Assembly (NCBI RefSeq): GCF_008704495.1
Contig: NZ_CP023699.1
Coordinates: 9,300,001 to 9,364,000, forward strand
DNA from: Streptomyces kanamyceticus
GTDB taxonomy: Bacteria > Actinomycetota > Actinomycetes > Streptomycetales > Streptomycetaceae
Length of the DNA stretch: 64,000 nucleotides
Reading direction: 5' to 3'
In this document: piece by piece, positions 45,011 to 53,487 of the stretch
Layout: each line of letters opens with the position of its first letter
Position numbering within the stretch: position 1 is the first letter of the stretch
The notes under the pieces: model-generated
Database searches by the model: none
What the model was told of the DNA's origin: nothing
What the model saw: the letters and a program-made list of their open reading frames with translations, nothing else
Made by a program: the position numbers and the translations under genes

Positions 45011-45610
45011 TCAGGCGTCGGGCCGGTATCCGGTGGCCACGCGCGCGTAGGAGTGCAGCGCCGTGATCACCTCCTGACGGCTCCTGCGCCCCGCGAGGAC
45101 GTCCATCTGGTAACCGTCCTCCAGCGCCACGAAGTTGGCGGCCACCAGGCGTGTCGGATCCTCGAGGGTGAAGTGCCCCTGGGCCTCGCCCAGGACGAGG
45201 ATGCCCTGGTAGACGGAGATCTGGCGTTCCGCGAGGACGCTGTCGAGCGATGCCGCCTTGGGGTCGCGCAGCGTGCGCGGCCAGTACTCGAACATCAGCC
45301 GGGGCAGCCGGTCCTGCGGCCCTGTCGCCACACCGTGGCGGATGCAGTCGAGCAACTGCTCCCTGGCGTCGTCGTGCCGCGCCGCCGCCTCCTCCCGGCT
45401 GCGGCAGAACCGCTCGATGCCCTGCTGGAACGTCTCGTACATCAGGGCGTCGAGGTCTTCGTAGTAGTAGAGGACCGCCGCCGGGGTGACGCCCGCCTCC
45501 TGCGCCACGTCCCGCAGGCGCAACCCCTCCAGGCCGCGACTGAGCAGTGCCCGCTCCGCCGCCTCGCCCAACTGGGCCCGCCTGGCCTCCTGGTCCTTGC
45601 GCCGCGCCAC
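45011..45610 (-). CDS. TetR/AcrR-family repressor divergent from a permease operon
   Basis: 199 residues with a TetR helix-turn-helix (LRLRDVAQEAGVTPAAVLYYYEDLDALMYETF in outline) and a BetI-like ligand domain. The GTG at 45610 is chosen for the GAGGGGA before it; longer in-frame ATGs run through the promoter region. It stands 139 bp from the permease start and probably controls the permease-amidase genes, as such TetR proteins do for polyamine or amino-acid uptake. Confidence 0.87.
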   Translation of the reverse strand: MARRKDQEARRAQLGEAAERALLSRGLEGLRLRDVAQEAGVTPAAVLYYYEDLDALMYETFQQGIERFCRSREEAAARHDDAREQLLDCIRHGVATGPQDRLPRLMFEYWPRTLRDPKAASLDSVLAERQISVYQGILVLGEAQGHFTLEDPTRLVAANFVALEDGYQMDVLAGRRSRQEVITALHSYARVATGYRPDA

Positions 45611-45678
45611 CGCGTCCCCTCTTCTCTTCCCTGTCGCCGGATTCTTTGAACCAAGGCTAAAAGATACCTGCGCCGGGG

Positions 45679-45707
45679 TTGACGCGGCGAGTGCTGTTTT
45701 CTTAAAT
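45679..45707 (+). promoter_or_regulatory. Promoter of the permease-amidase operon
   Basis: TTGACG (45679-45684), 17 bp, TTAAAT (45702-45707): a near-consensus sigma-70/HrdB promoter in an AT-rich island, giving a leader of about 36 nt. The TTAAATCTTCGTTTAG stretch over the -10 is a loose inverted repeat and may be the TetR site. Confidence 0.65.
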
Positions 45708-45749
45708 CTTCGTTTAGTGAAAGTGCCGCACTCTCCCGAGGAGGCCCTC

Positions 45750-47240
45750 ATGACCACTGACGCCACCGGGGCGCCCCCGGACACCCCGCAGGACAAGGGC
45801 CTCAGGAGCGACTCGGTCGGGCTGCTCGCCACCGTCGCCCTCGGGCTCGCCTCGGTCGCGCCCGCCTACAGCTTCGCCGTCACCCTCGGCCTGGTGACCC
45901 TGGTCGTCGGGGACCTGGCGCCCGCGGCCCTGCTGCTCGGCTTCGTGCCGATCCTGCTCACCGCGTTCGCGTTCCGCGCGCTCAACCGGGAGATGCCGGA
46001 CTGCGGCACCACCTTCGTCTGGAACACCCGGGTCTTCGGTCCGGCCGCGGGCTGGCTCGCGGGCGGCTGGACGCCGCTGGTCGCCACCGTGTTCGCCATG
46101 ACGGCGCTGGCGCGGGTCGGCGCGGGCGCGCTCCTCGGCTTCGCGGGCCTCGACGCGGCGGCCGACAGCAGCCTCGCGGTCGCCGCCACCGCCGTCCTGC
46201 TGATCGCCCTCACCGCCCTGGTCGCCTACCGAGGGGTGCGGCTCGCGGCCCGGGTGCAGTACGCGATGCTCGGCCTCCAACTCCTCGCGCTGCTCGCGTT
46301 CGGCGTCGCGGCCCTCGTCAGGGACGGTGCCGCGACGCCCTCCCCGGCGTTCTTCAACCCGCTGGGCTTCGACGGCTTCGGCTCCCTCGCCGAGGCGGTC
46401 CTGCTGTGCCTGTACATCTACTGGGGCTGGGACGCGCTCATCACCTTCAACGAGGAGACCGCCGACAGCGGAAGGACCCCCGGCAGGGCCGCCCTGATCT
46501 CCACCGTCGTGCTGCTGGTGACGTACCTCTTCACGGCGTTCGCCGCGATCTCCTTCGCGGGCACCGGCAGTTCGGGCCTCGGTCTCGGCAACGCGAAGGT
46601 CGCGGGCGACGTCCTCACCGGTCTCGGGCCCGCCGTGCTCGGTGACGCGCTCGCCAAGGTCGTCCAGCTGGCCATCGGAGTCTCCGCCGTCGGCGCCCTG
46701 CTGACCTGCGCCGCCGCGGCCCCGCGCACCACCTTGTCGATGTCGGCCCACGGCGCGCTGCCCGGCGCCTTCGCCCGGATCCATCCGCGCCACCGCACCC
46801 CCGCCTTCGGCACGTTGTTCTTCGGCGGTGCGGCGGCCGCCGTCCTCGTCCTGCTGACCGTCGTCTCCACCGACTTCCTCGGCGACGCGATCCGCTGCGT
46901 CGGCCTGCTCATCGCCCTCTACTACGGAGTGACCGGAATCGCCTGCGCCTGGCACTTCCGCCACCGCCTGCGCGGCTCCGCACGGGACCTGCTGGTCCGC
47001 GGCGTCATGCCGGTCCTCGGCGGCCTCATGATGCTCGCGGCCTTCGCCCGCAGCGCCTACGACATGTTCGACCCGGCGTACGGCAGTACGTCCCTCGGCG
47101 GCGTCGGGGGAGTCTTCCTGCTCGGCGTCGGCTCGGTCCTCGTGGGCGCCGTCGCCATGACCGCGCTCCGCGGTCGTCACATCGGCTTCTTCCGGCACGG
47201 CCGCACGGCCGTCACCCGCCTCACCGTCACGGAGAACTGA
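45750..47240 (+). CDS. APC-superfamily amino-acid/polyamine permease
   Basis: 496 residues with about 12 transmembrane segments; GLASVAPAYSFAVTLG in helix 1 is the unwound-helix motif of the APC fold. FNEETADSGRTPGRAALIST matches the conserved loop after helix 6 in this branch. It imports amino acids, amines or related nitrogen compounds. A GAGGAGG site precedes ATG 45750. The amidase gene follows after 6 bp, so the imported compound is probably an amide or its precursor. Confidence 0.88.
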   Translation: MTTDATGAPPDTPQDKGLRSDSVGLLATVALGLASVAPAYSFAVTLGLVTLVVGDLAPAALLLGFVPILLTAFAFRALNREMPDCGTTFVWNTRVFGPAAGWLAGGWTPLVATVFAMTALARVGAGALLGFAGLDAAADSSLAVAATAVLLIALTALVAYRGVRLAARVQYAMLGLQLLALLAFGVAALVRDGAATPSPAFFNPLGFDGFGSLAEAVLLCLYIYWGWDALITFNEETADSGRTPGRAALISTVVLLVTYLFTAFAAISFAGTGSSGLGLGNAKVAGDVLTGLGPAVLGDALAKVVQLAIGVSAVGALLTCAAAAPRTTLSMSAHGALPGAFARIHPRHRTPAFGTLFFGGAAAAVLVLLTVVSTDFLGDAIRCVGLLIALYYGVTGIACAWHFRHRLRGSARDLLVRGVMPVLGGLMMLAAFARSAYDMFDPAYGSTSLGGVGGVFLLGVGSVLVGAVAMTALRGRHIGFFRHGRTAVTRLTVTEN

Positions 47241-47246
47241 ACCACC

Positions 47247-48110
47247 ATGCGCACCTTGGCCATCGCCGCAGTCCAGACCACCCCCGTCCCGCACGACCTG
47301 CCCGCCAGTTTCGAACGCTTCGCGAGCCGGGTCCGCGCCGTGCGGCAGACCTTCCCGCACGTCCAGCTCGTCGTCGTGCCCGAGCTGATGCTCAGCGCCG
47401 AGGCCCCGCTCCTGGCGGACGGCGGCTCCTGGCTGACCGAGGCGGCCTGCGCCGTGCCGGGACCGCTCACCGACCGCCTCCGCGCGCTCGCCCGGGAGAC
47501 CGGCCTGTGGCTGGTCCCCGGCAGCGTGTACGAGAAGGCGGCCGACGGGCGTGTCCACAACACCGCGCTCGCGATCTCCCCGGACGGCGAGATCGCGGCC
47601 CGGTACCGCAAGGTGTTCCCCTGGCAGCCCTACGAACGGACCGCGCCGGGCGACGAGTTCGTCGTCTTCGACCTGCCGGGCATCGGCCGCGCGGGCCTCG
47701 CCATCTGCTACGACGGCTCCTTCCCCGAGACGGCACGCCAACTGGCCTGGCTGGGCGCCGAGGTGATCATCCAGCCCACCCTCACCACCACCCGCGACCG
47801 CGAGATGGAACTCGTCTGCGCGCGCGCCAACGCCTGGACCAACCAGGTGTACGTCGTCAACGTCAACGCGGCCGACCCCGCGGGCGTCGGCGCCAGCGTG
47901 ATCGTCGATCCCGAGGGCATCGTGCGCCAGCAGGCGGGCGGCGGCGAGGAAGTCCTCGTCGACGTACTCGACCTGGACACGGTCACGCGCGTGCGCGCCT
48001 ACGGCTCCGCCGGGCTCAACCGGCCGTGGGATCAACTCGCCCGCTACGGAGAGCGCGTCAAGCTGCCCATGTACGGCGGGACGTTCCGGCCGGCTCCCTG
48101 GCAGGCCTGA
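47247..48110 (+). CDS. Carbon-nitrogen hydrolase (nitrilase superfamily amidase)
   Basis: 287 residues with the full Glu-Lys-Cys triad: Glu in VVVPELMLS (near residue 50), Lys in YRKVFPWQPYE, and Cys in AICYDGSFPE. It hydrolyses a small amide, N-carbamoyl compound or similar, releasing ammonia. Operon position with the permease and a PucR-type regulator suggests use of the imported compound as a nitrogen source. Confidence 0.9.
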   Translation: MRTLAIAAVQTTPVPHDLPASFERFASRVRAVRQTFPHVQLVVVPELMLSAEAPLLADGGSWLTEAACAVPGPLTDRLRALARETGLWLVPGSVYEKAADGRVHNTALAISPDGEIAARYRKVFPWQPYERTAPGDEFVVFDLPGIGRAGLAICYDGSFPETARQLAWLGAEVIIQPTLTTTRDREMELVCARANAWTNQVYVVNVNAADPAGVGASVIVDPEGIVRQQAGGGEEVLVDVLDLDTVTRVRAYGSAGLNRPWDQLARYGERVKLPMYGGTFRPAPWQA

Positions 48111-48226
48111 AGCCGCGCCGGGCGGCTCGGCGCCCGTCGACGCGGAACCGGGACCCGCCCCGCTCCCGCCGACCCGCGATGCGTTAGAAATGCATCAATG
48201 GTTCATCAGGACATCAGGGGCAGAAC

Positions 48227-49288
48227 ATGACGGGGCAGGGCATACCCGAGGAGTATCTCGACGGCTACGCCCGCATCCTCGCCGGCGCCTCCGCGACCGG
48301 GCGCAGGCTGACCCGCGACGAGCTGGAATCGCGGCGCGTGCTGGGGGAGCGGGCCGCCGACGCGGGTCATGGACTGCGCGCCCTGGTGGGCGCGCACCTG
48401 GCGGCGACCCGCGCCCACTGGCCCGCCGCGCACGCGGTCTCCACCGACAGCGTGCTGGCCGCCGCCGAGCAGGCCGTGGACGCCTTCGCCGAAGGATACG
48501 AGCGGGCCCAGCGGCTAGCCGTACGGCAGGAGGAGGCGGCGCGGCGGGAGTTCATCGACGACCTGCTCTACGGACGCAGCGACCTCGGCCTGCTCGCGGA
48601 GCGCGCGGAGCGCTTCGGGCTTCGTCTCTCCTACGAACACGCCGTCGCCGTCGCCCAGGGGCCCGACGGCTACGAGGAGGGGCATGCCGTGCCGCGCGAG
48701 GTCGAGCGCGCCCTGATCGGCAGGTTCGGTGACCGCAGCATCCTGGTCACCACCAAGGACGGCCGCCTGGTGTGCATCGCCCCCGGCGACCAGGATGAGG
48801 TGCTCGCCTACTTCGCCAAGCAGGCGTACGCCGCCACCGACGGCGGCCGCGTCGCCATCGGGCGCCCGCAGCCCGGTCCCGGCGGCGTCGTCCAGTCGTA
48901 CGAAGAAGCGCTCAACGCCCTCGACCTCGCGGCGCGCCTGGAGCTCGACGAGCCCGTGCTGCGCGCCGCCGACCTGCTGGTCTACCCGGTCCTCACGCGT
49001 GACCGGCAGGCCATGGCCGACCTGGTGCTCAACACGCTCGGCCCGCTGCGCCAGGCCCGCGGCGGCGCGCGGCCGCTCCTGGAGACACTGACGGTGTTCT
49101 TCGACGCGGGCTGTGTCGCGGCGGAGGCCGCCCGCAGGCTGACGCTGAGCGTGCGCGCCCTGACCTACCGCCTGGAACGCATCCACCAGCTCACCGGCGC
49201 CGATCCCGCCGACCCGGTGCACCGCTACACGCTGCAGACCGCGGTGATCGGCGCGCGGCTGCTCGACTGGCCCGACAAGGAGTTCTGA
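48227..49288 (+). CDS. PucR/CdaR-family transcriptional regulator
   Basis: 353 residues: an N-terminal helical sensor-like domain, a GGDEF-like middle (IAPGDQDEVLAYFAKQAYAATDGGRVAIGRP) and a C-terminal PucR helix-turn-helix (VFFDAGCVAAEAARRLTLSVRALTYRLERI in outline). Relatives control purine, sugar-acid or amine breakdown in response to the substrate. It follows the amidase by 116 bp in the same direction and is the likely activator of this locus. Confidence 0.88.
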   Translation: MTGQGIPEEYLDGYARILAGASATGRRLTRDELESRRVLGERAADAGHGLRALVGAHLAATRAHWPAAHAVSTDSVLAAAEQAVDAFAEGYERAQRLAVRQEEAARREFIDDLLYGRSDLGLLAERAERFGLRLSYEHAVAVAQGPDGYEEGHAVPREVERALIGRFGDRSILVTTKDGRLVCIAPGDQDEVLAYFAKQAYAATDGGRVAIGRPQPGPGGVVQSYEEALNALDLAARLELDEPVLRAADLLVYPVLTRDRQAMADLVLNTLGPLRQARGGARPLLETLTVFFDAGCVAAEAARRLTLSVRALTYRLERIHQLTGADPADPVHRYTLQTAVIGARLLDWPDKEF

Positions 49289-49326
49289 GGGCGGGTCCCC
49301 GGTCCGGGGAGCCGTCGCGAGGGATC

Positions 49327-49354
49327 GGGCCCGGGTCGCTGCGGACCCGGGCCC
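49327..49354. terminator. Bidirectional terminator hairpin
   Basis: Perfect 11-bp arms GGGCCCGGGTC (49327-49337) and GACCCGGGCCC (49344-49354) with a 6-nt loop lie in the 71-bp gap between convergent genes. Confidence 0.8.
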
Positions 49355-49359
49355 GCGCC

Positions 49360-49767
49360 CTACGGCAGTTGCGGAATCTCGATCGCCGGGCAGCGGTTCA
49401 TCACCATGGCGAGACCCGCCGCGCGGGTACGGTCGTACGCCGCCTCGTCGACCACGCCGAGCTGGAACCAGACCGCGTCCGCCCCGGCCGATACGGCCTG
49501 GTCGGCGACGTCGCCCGCGAGCTCGCTGTTCACGAACACATCGACCACGTCGACCTTGAACGGCACGGCGGACAGGGACGGATAGCCCTGCTCGCCGTGG
49601 ACCGTCTCGGCCTTGGGGTGGACCGGCACGACGCGCTTGCCGAAGCGCCGCAGGACGGCGGCGACTCCGTACGCCGCCCGGTCCTGGTTGTTGGACAGGC
49701 CGACGACGGCCCAGGTGTCACCCAGCTCCGTCAGGATCTCGCGCACCGTTTCCTGGTCGCCGTACAT
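49360..49767 (-). CDS. CoA-binding-domain protein (YccU-like)
   Basis: 135 residues forming one Rossmann CoA-binding domain: WAVVGLSNNQDRAAYGVAAVL near residue 20, VVPVHPKAETVHG, and WFQLGVVDEAA. The single-domain YccU group lacks the ligase parts of acyl-CoA synthetases, and its role is unknown. ATG 49767 follows GAGGAGG. It trails terD by 31 bp in the same direction and may be co-transcribed. Confidence 0.88.
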   Translation of the reverse strand: MYGDQETVREILTELGDTWAVVGLSNNQDRAAYGVAAVLRRFGKRVVPVHPKAETVHGEQGYPSLSAVPFKVDVVDVFVNSELAGDVADQAVSAGADAVWFQLGVVDEAAYDRTRAAGLAMVMNRCPAIEIPQLP

Positions 49768-49798
49768 GACCTGCCTCCTCGATGTTCGCGGGCGTGGC

Positions 49799-50374
49799 TC
49801 AGACGTTGACGCCGAAGTCCGACGCGATGCCGCGCAGCCCGCTGGCATAACCCTGGCCGACCGCGCGGAATTTCCACTCGGCCCCGTGCCGGTAGAGCTC
49901 GCCGAAGACCATGGCGGTCTCCGTCGACGCGTCCTCGGACAGGTCGTAGCGGGCGATCTCGGCGCCGCCGGACTGGTTCACCACGCGGATGAAGGCGTTG
50001 CGGACCTGGCCGAAGCTCTGGCCGCGGTTCTCCGCGTCATGGATCGAGACCGGGAAGACGATCTTCGCGATGTCGGCGGGCACCTGCGCGAGGTTGACCT
50101 TGACGGCCTCGTCGTCGCCCTCGCCCTCACCGGTGAGGTTGTCACCGGTGTGTTCGACGGATCCGTCGGGGCTGGTGAGGTTGTTGTAGAAGACGAAGTG
50201 CTGGTCGGAGACGACCTTGCCGGACTCGTTGCACAGCAGCGCGCTCGCGTCGAGGTCGTAGTCCGTGCCGGTCGTGGTGCGCACGTCCCAGCCGATGCCG
50301 ACAAGAACGGCGGTCAGGCCAGGGGCCTCCTTGCTGAGCGAGACGTTGCCGCCCTTGGCCAGGGAAACTCCCAC
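49799..50374 (-). CDS. terD: TerD-family calcium-binding stress protein
   Basis: 191 residues, a complete TerD domain: [44 protein letters not shown] (calcium-binding acidic residues) and AFIRVVNQ. TerD proteins act with TerB, TerC and related proteins in tellurite, phage and stress resistance, and affect Streptomyces differentiation. The GTG start follows AGGAGG. A palindrome of the BlaI type lies 65 bp upstream, in the gap shared with the blaI-like gene. Confidence 0.93.
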   Translation of the reverse strand: MGVSLAKGGNVSLSKEAPGLTAVLVGIGWDVRTTTGTDYDLDASALLCNESGKVVSDQHFVFYNNLTSPDGSVEHTGDNLTGEGEGDDEAVKVNLAQVPADIAKIVFPVSIHDAENRGQSFGQVRNAFIRVVNQSGGAEIARYDLSEDASTETAMVFGELYRHGAEWKFRAVGQGYASGLRGIASDFGVNV

Positions 50375-50438
50375 GATGTCCTCCTGCGTTCCGGGGTCTG
50401 GTGCGTCCCGGCCCTTGGTCGCGGCCGGGACAGTGAAA

Positions 50439-50454
50439 TCTACAGGACTGTAGA
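50439..50454. promoter_or_regulatory. Perfect palindrome TCTACAG-GA-CTGTAGA (probable BlaI-type operator 1)
   Basis: Seven-bp arms are fully complementary around GA, with the TACA...TGTA arrangement typical of BlaI/MecI sites. It lies between terD (start 50374) and the divergent blaI-like gene (start 50560) and could repress both. A second copy is found at 52530. Confidence 0.75.
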
Positions 50455-50559
50455 AGAGGGTGGGGCGGCGGTCGCCCGTTACGATGTGGCGCTCGCGGAG
50501 CGTCGCGGGATCCCCCGCGGAGCGGCCGCGGGACACGAGAGGCCGGAGGGGCGCAGGGC

Positions 50560-50964
50560 ATGACGGACCACGAACGCGAAGAACCGCAGCCGCGGCTGCG
50601 GCGGCGCGCGCAGGGCGAGCTGGAGGCACAGGTGCTCGCCGCGCTGCAGTCCGCGCGCGAGCCGGTGAGCGCCGCCTGGGTGCAGGAACGAATCGGCGGC
50701 GACCTCGCCTATACGACCGTGATGACGATCCTGACGCGCCTGCTCGCCAAGGACGTGGTGACCCGTGAGCGCGCGGGCCGTTCCTTCGCCTGGACGTCCG
50801 CGTCCGACGAGGCCGGGCTCGCCGCGTTCCGCATGCGCAAGGTGCTCGACGGCGAGAGCGACCGCGGGGCCGTGCTCGCCAGCTTCGTGACGACCCTGTC
50901 GCCCGGCGACGAGGAGCTCCTGCGCGGGCTGCTCGGGCGGGCGGACGCAGAGCCCGACGACTGA
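50560..50964 (+). CDS. BlaI/MecI/CopY-family repressor
   Basis: 134 residues. The winged helix reads [51 protein letters not shown] in outline, the standard BlaI fold, and the C-terminal helices would dimerise. In beta-lactam systems BlaI is cleaved after the membrane protease BlaR1 senses drug; here the protease gene follows after 23 bp but no beta-lactamase gene is adjacent. The palindromes point to the Ter genes as targets. Confidence 0.9.
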   Translation: MTDHEREEPQPRLRRRAQGELEAQVLAALQSAREPVSAAWVQERIGGDLAYTTVMTILTRLLAKDVVTRERAGRSFAWTSASDEAGLAAFRMRKVLDGESDRGAVLASFVTTLSPGDEELLRGLLGRADAEPDD

Positions 50965-50987
50965 CGCCTGATGGGAGTCCTCCGCTG

Positions 50988-51923
50988 ATGGGCGTCTTCG
51001 TCTTCCTGCCCCTCGTCCTGCCGCTGACCGCGTGGCCGATCGCCCGCCTCGCCGAACAGCACCTGCATCCGCGCGCCGCGACCCGGCTGCTCACCGCGGT
51101 CGCCGGAGTGATGGCCCTGTGCAGCACGCTCTGCCTGGCGCTCCTCATGGTCGTCGGCACCGCGCAATTGCCCGGCAACCCCCTGCCCGACGCCTGGTCC
51201 GACCCCGAGGTCCGGGCGGCGGTGCCCTTCGACGAGTACGCGGGCCGGGCCGCGATCCCCGCGCTGCTCCTGGTGTGCGCGGCCTGTGTCCACACGCTGT
51301 GGCGGCACGGCAGGGTGCGCCGCGGCGCGCGCCGCGCCGTCGAGGGGCTGCCGGGCTCGTCCGTCGCGGTGCTCGCCGACGAGGCGTCGTACGCGTACGC
51401 CCTGCCCTCGCGCGAAGGCGGCCGGGTCGTGGTCACCACCGGCATGCTCGGCAAACTCGCGGCCCCGGAGCGGCGGGCGCTGTTCGCGCACGAGCGGGCA
51501 CATCTGGCCGGGCGGCATCACCGGCACCTGCTGGTCACGCAGTTGGCGGCCCGCGCCAATCCGTTCCTGCGGCCGCTGCGCACCTCCGTCGCCTACACCG
51601 CCGAGCGGTGGGCGGACGAGACGGCGGCCCGCGCGGTGGCCGACCGCCGTGTCGTCGCCCGTGCGATCGGCAAGGCCGCGCTGGTCTCGCGGGGGACCCC
51701 GGCGCCTTCGCTGGCCGGTCTCGCCGCGGCGGGACCGGTGCCGCGCCGCGTGGCCGCCCTGCTGGGCCCCGCGCCCGCCGCCCGCAACCGGCCGCCTTCG
51801 GTGTTCACCGGCGTGGGCCTCGCCATGTGGGGCGCCGCGTTCGGCACCGCCGTCTCCGCGATGTCCTCGGCGAACTCCGCGGTGACGATGGTGCTCATCC
51901 TCCGCGCGGCGACGCCGCTCTGA
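50988..51923 (+). CDS. M56-family membrane metalloprotease (BlaR1-like, no sensor domain)
   Basis: 311 residues with about four transmembrane segments and the zinc motif HERAH ([15 protein letters not shown]) near residue 170; the following ERWADETAA supplies the third ligand Glu region. The extracellular penicillin-binding sensor of BlaR1/MecR1 is missing; the protein ends after the last membrane helix. It is expected to inactivate the BlaI-like repressor by cleavage, in response to an unknown envelope or stress signal. Confidence 0.9.
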   Translation: MGVFVFLPLVLPLTAWPIARLAEQHLHPRAATRLLTAVAGVMALCSTLCLALLMVVGTAQLPGNPLPDAWSDPEVRAAVPFDEYAGRAAIPALLLVCAACVHTLWRHGRVRRGARRAVEGLPGSSVAVLADEASYAYALPSREGGRVVVTTGMLGKLAAPERRALFAHERAHLAGRHHRHLLVTQLAARANPFLRPLRTSVAYTAERWADETAARAVADRRVVARAIGKAALVSRGTPAPSLAGLAAAGPVPRRVAALLGPAPAARNRPPSVFTGVGLAMWGAAFGTAVSAMSSANSAVTMVLILRAATPL

Positions 51924-51990
51924 CGCCGTGTGGCGACACCGCTGTGCGCGGTGTCGCCACACGGGACGGCCGTGATCCGCCGGACAGGTC

Positions 51991-52446
51991 CTAGAGGTCG
52001 AACTCGTGCGGCGGCAGGTCGAGGGCGAAGCACGCCTCGCGCACGACCGCCTGCTCGTCCTTGTCGAAGTCGCCGTCGGCGCCGCCGATGACGATGCCGA
52101 TCTGGATGACGGCACGCGCCTCCGCGGGCTTCTTCTTCGCCTTGGCGACCTCCTGGAGGACGCTCACCTTGCCGAACGCGAAGTCAGCGGTCAGCTTGTC
52201 GACATACTCGTTGAAACGGCGCTGCAGGTCGTCCGCGGCGAAGTTCTGCAACACCTCGTTCGTGCCGATGAGCTGGGCCACGCGCTGGCGCTCGGAGGCG
52301 TCGACGGAGCCGTCGGCGGCCGCCACCAGGGCGCACATCGCCATACTGGCGTCACGGAAGGCGCCGCTCTTGAGGTCGTTCTTCTTCGCCATCAGCTGGG
52401 TCTGCATCGTCGATGCGGATTCCTTGACGCGGTCCCACAGGGCCAT
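51991..52446 (-). CDS. terB: TerB-family tellurite-resistance protein
   Basis: 151 residues, a TerB domain: SMAMCALVAAADGSVDASERQRVA, then IGIVIGGADGDFDKDEQAVVREACFALDLPPHEFDL in outline, with acidic residues arranged as in metal-binding TerB. It acts with TerD-type proteins at the membrane in stress resistance. ATG 52446 is chosen since GGAG lies 6 bp before it; the upstream ATG at 52458 is less likely. An operator like that of terD lies 84 bp upstream. Confidence 0.9.
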   Translation of the reverse strand: MALWDRVKESASTMQTQLMAKKNDLKSGAFRDASMAMCALVAAADGSVDASERQRVAQLIGTNEVLQNFAADDLQRRFNEYVDKLTADFAFGKVSVLQEVAKAKKKPAEARAVIQIGIVIGGADGDFDKDEQAVVREACFALDLPPHEFDL

Positions 52447-52529
52447 GGAGAACTCCATAAAAAATCGATGTATCAGGGGTGTTCGGCGCGGTCCGGTCCG
52501 CCGTGCGCGGGTCCGGGGCCTCGCCGATA

Positions 52530-52545
52530 TCTACAGCAGAGTAGA
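52530..52545. promoter_or_regulatory. Imperfect palindrome TCTACAGCAGAGTAGA (probable BlaI-type operator 2)
   Basis: It matches operator 1 at all positions outside its centre except two in the right arm; TCTAC/GTAGA are perfectly complementary. It lies between divergent terB (start 52446) and the TenA-like gene (start 52591). Confidence 0.65.
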
Positions 52546-52590
52546 AACTAGCAGTCGGGGCGAGAAGTTCCCGACCGGAAGGCGCGTGCG

Positions 52591-53274
52591 ATGACACCGA
52601 CGGCATACGAACTCCTGCGCACCACGACCGAACGCCTCGCCCCCGAAGCGGACTCCAACCCGCTCGTCCCCCTCATCGCGGACGGCACCGCGCACCCCCG
52701 CACCCTCGCGGTCCTCGCACTGGAACAGCGCCACGTCATCCCCGCCGACCAGCGCTCCTTCCGTCATCTCGCCCAGCGCGCCGCCGAGACCGGGGACGCG
52801 GAGTCCACCGCCTTCTTCGACGCCCTCGCCGACGGCGAATCACTCGCCGACGAGCGGCTCGCACCCCTCCTCGACGCCTGTTCGGTGAGCGAGACGGAGA
52901 CGGCGACGTACGAGCCGCAGGCGGGCTGCCAGGCCTACCCGGCGTACGTGGCCTGGCTCGCCCTGAACGGCGAACCGGCCGACGTCGCACTCGCGCTCAC
53001 CGCCAACTTCGCCTCCTGGGGCGGCTACTGCGCGACGATCGCCCGGGCGCTGCGCGACCACCACGGCTTCACGGACGAGGCCTGCGGATTCTTCGACCTG
53101 TTCGCCGAGCCCGCGCCCGACCTGGACCGCCACGCGCTGGCCGCCGTGCAGGCGGGGCTCGACCGCGGCCGGATCACCGCGGTGCACCTGCGCTACGGGC
53201 GGCTCGTGCAGCGCTACGAGGCGATGTTCTGGCAGACGCTCGCGGACGGTGACGCGGCGGTGCGGGGCCGCTGA
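52591..53274 (+). CDS. TenA/heme-oxygenase-fold protein, role uncertain
   Basis: 227 residues, nearly all helical, in the TenA-like fold: NPLVPLIADGTAHPRTLAVLALEQRHVIPADQRSFRHLAQRA, YPAYVAWLALNG and FASWGGYCATIARAL. The cysteine of real thiaminase II is not obvious, and no thiamine genes are nearby. Several actinomycete proteins of this type are only annotated as regulators or hypothetical. It shares a promoter region, and perhaps the BlaI-type operator, with terB. Confidence 0.7.
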   Translation: MTPTAYELLRTTTERLAPEADSNPLVPLIADGTAHPRTLAVLALEQRHVIPADQRSFRHLAQRAAETGDAESTAFFDALADGESLADERLAPLLDACSVSETETATYEPQAGCQAYPAYVAWLALNGEPADVALALTANFASWGGYCATIARALRDHHGFTDEACGFFDLFAEPAPDLDRHALAAVQAGLDRGRITAVHLRYGRLVQRYEAMFWQTLADGDAAVRGR

Positions 53275-53401
53275 CCGGCAGCTGACCGGCACCGGATCGC
53301 TCCGGGCGTGCGCAACTCCCTTGGCGCAAGAGGGTCTTCCCAGCCGTGGCGGGTGCGGAGTACGGTCCTCCAGCCAGGACCAAGGGTCTAGTCCTCCGGG
53401 C

Positions 53402-53443
53402 TTCCCCGTCGTTGCTTCCCCGTCGTTGCCTCACCGTCGTTCC
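53402..53443 (+). repeat. Three 14-bp direct repeats upstream of the second permease
   Basis: TTCCCCGTCGTTGC is repeated exactly once and followed by a diverged third copy, ending 44 bp before the GTG at 53488. The 213-bp gap here contains nothing else I can name. Confidence 0.8.
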
Positions 53444-53487
53444 CGCCGTCCCGGCCCCTCCGGGACCCCGAGACCGGAAGTACGCGC

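Noticed and set aside
50560..51923. Beta-lactam resistance regulator operon blaI-blaR1
   Set aside because: The protease has no penicillin-sensing domain and no beta-lactamase gene is next to it; palindromes point to the ter genes.
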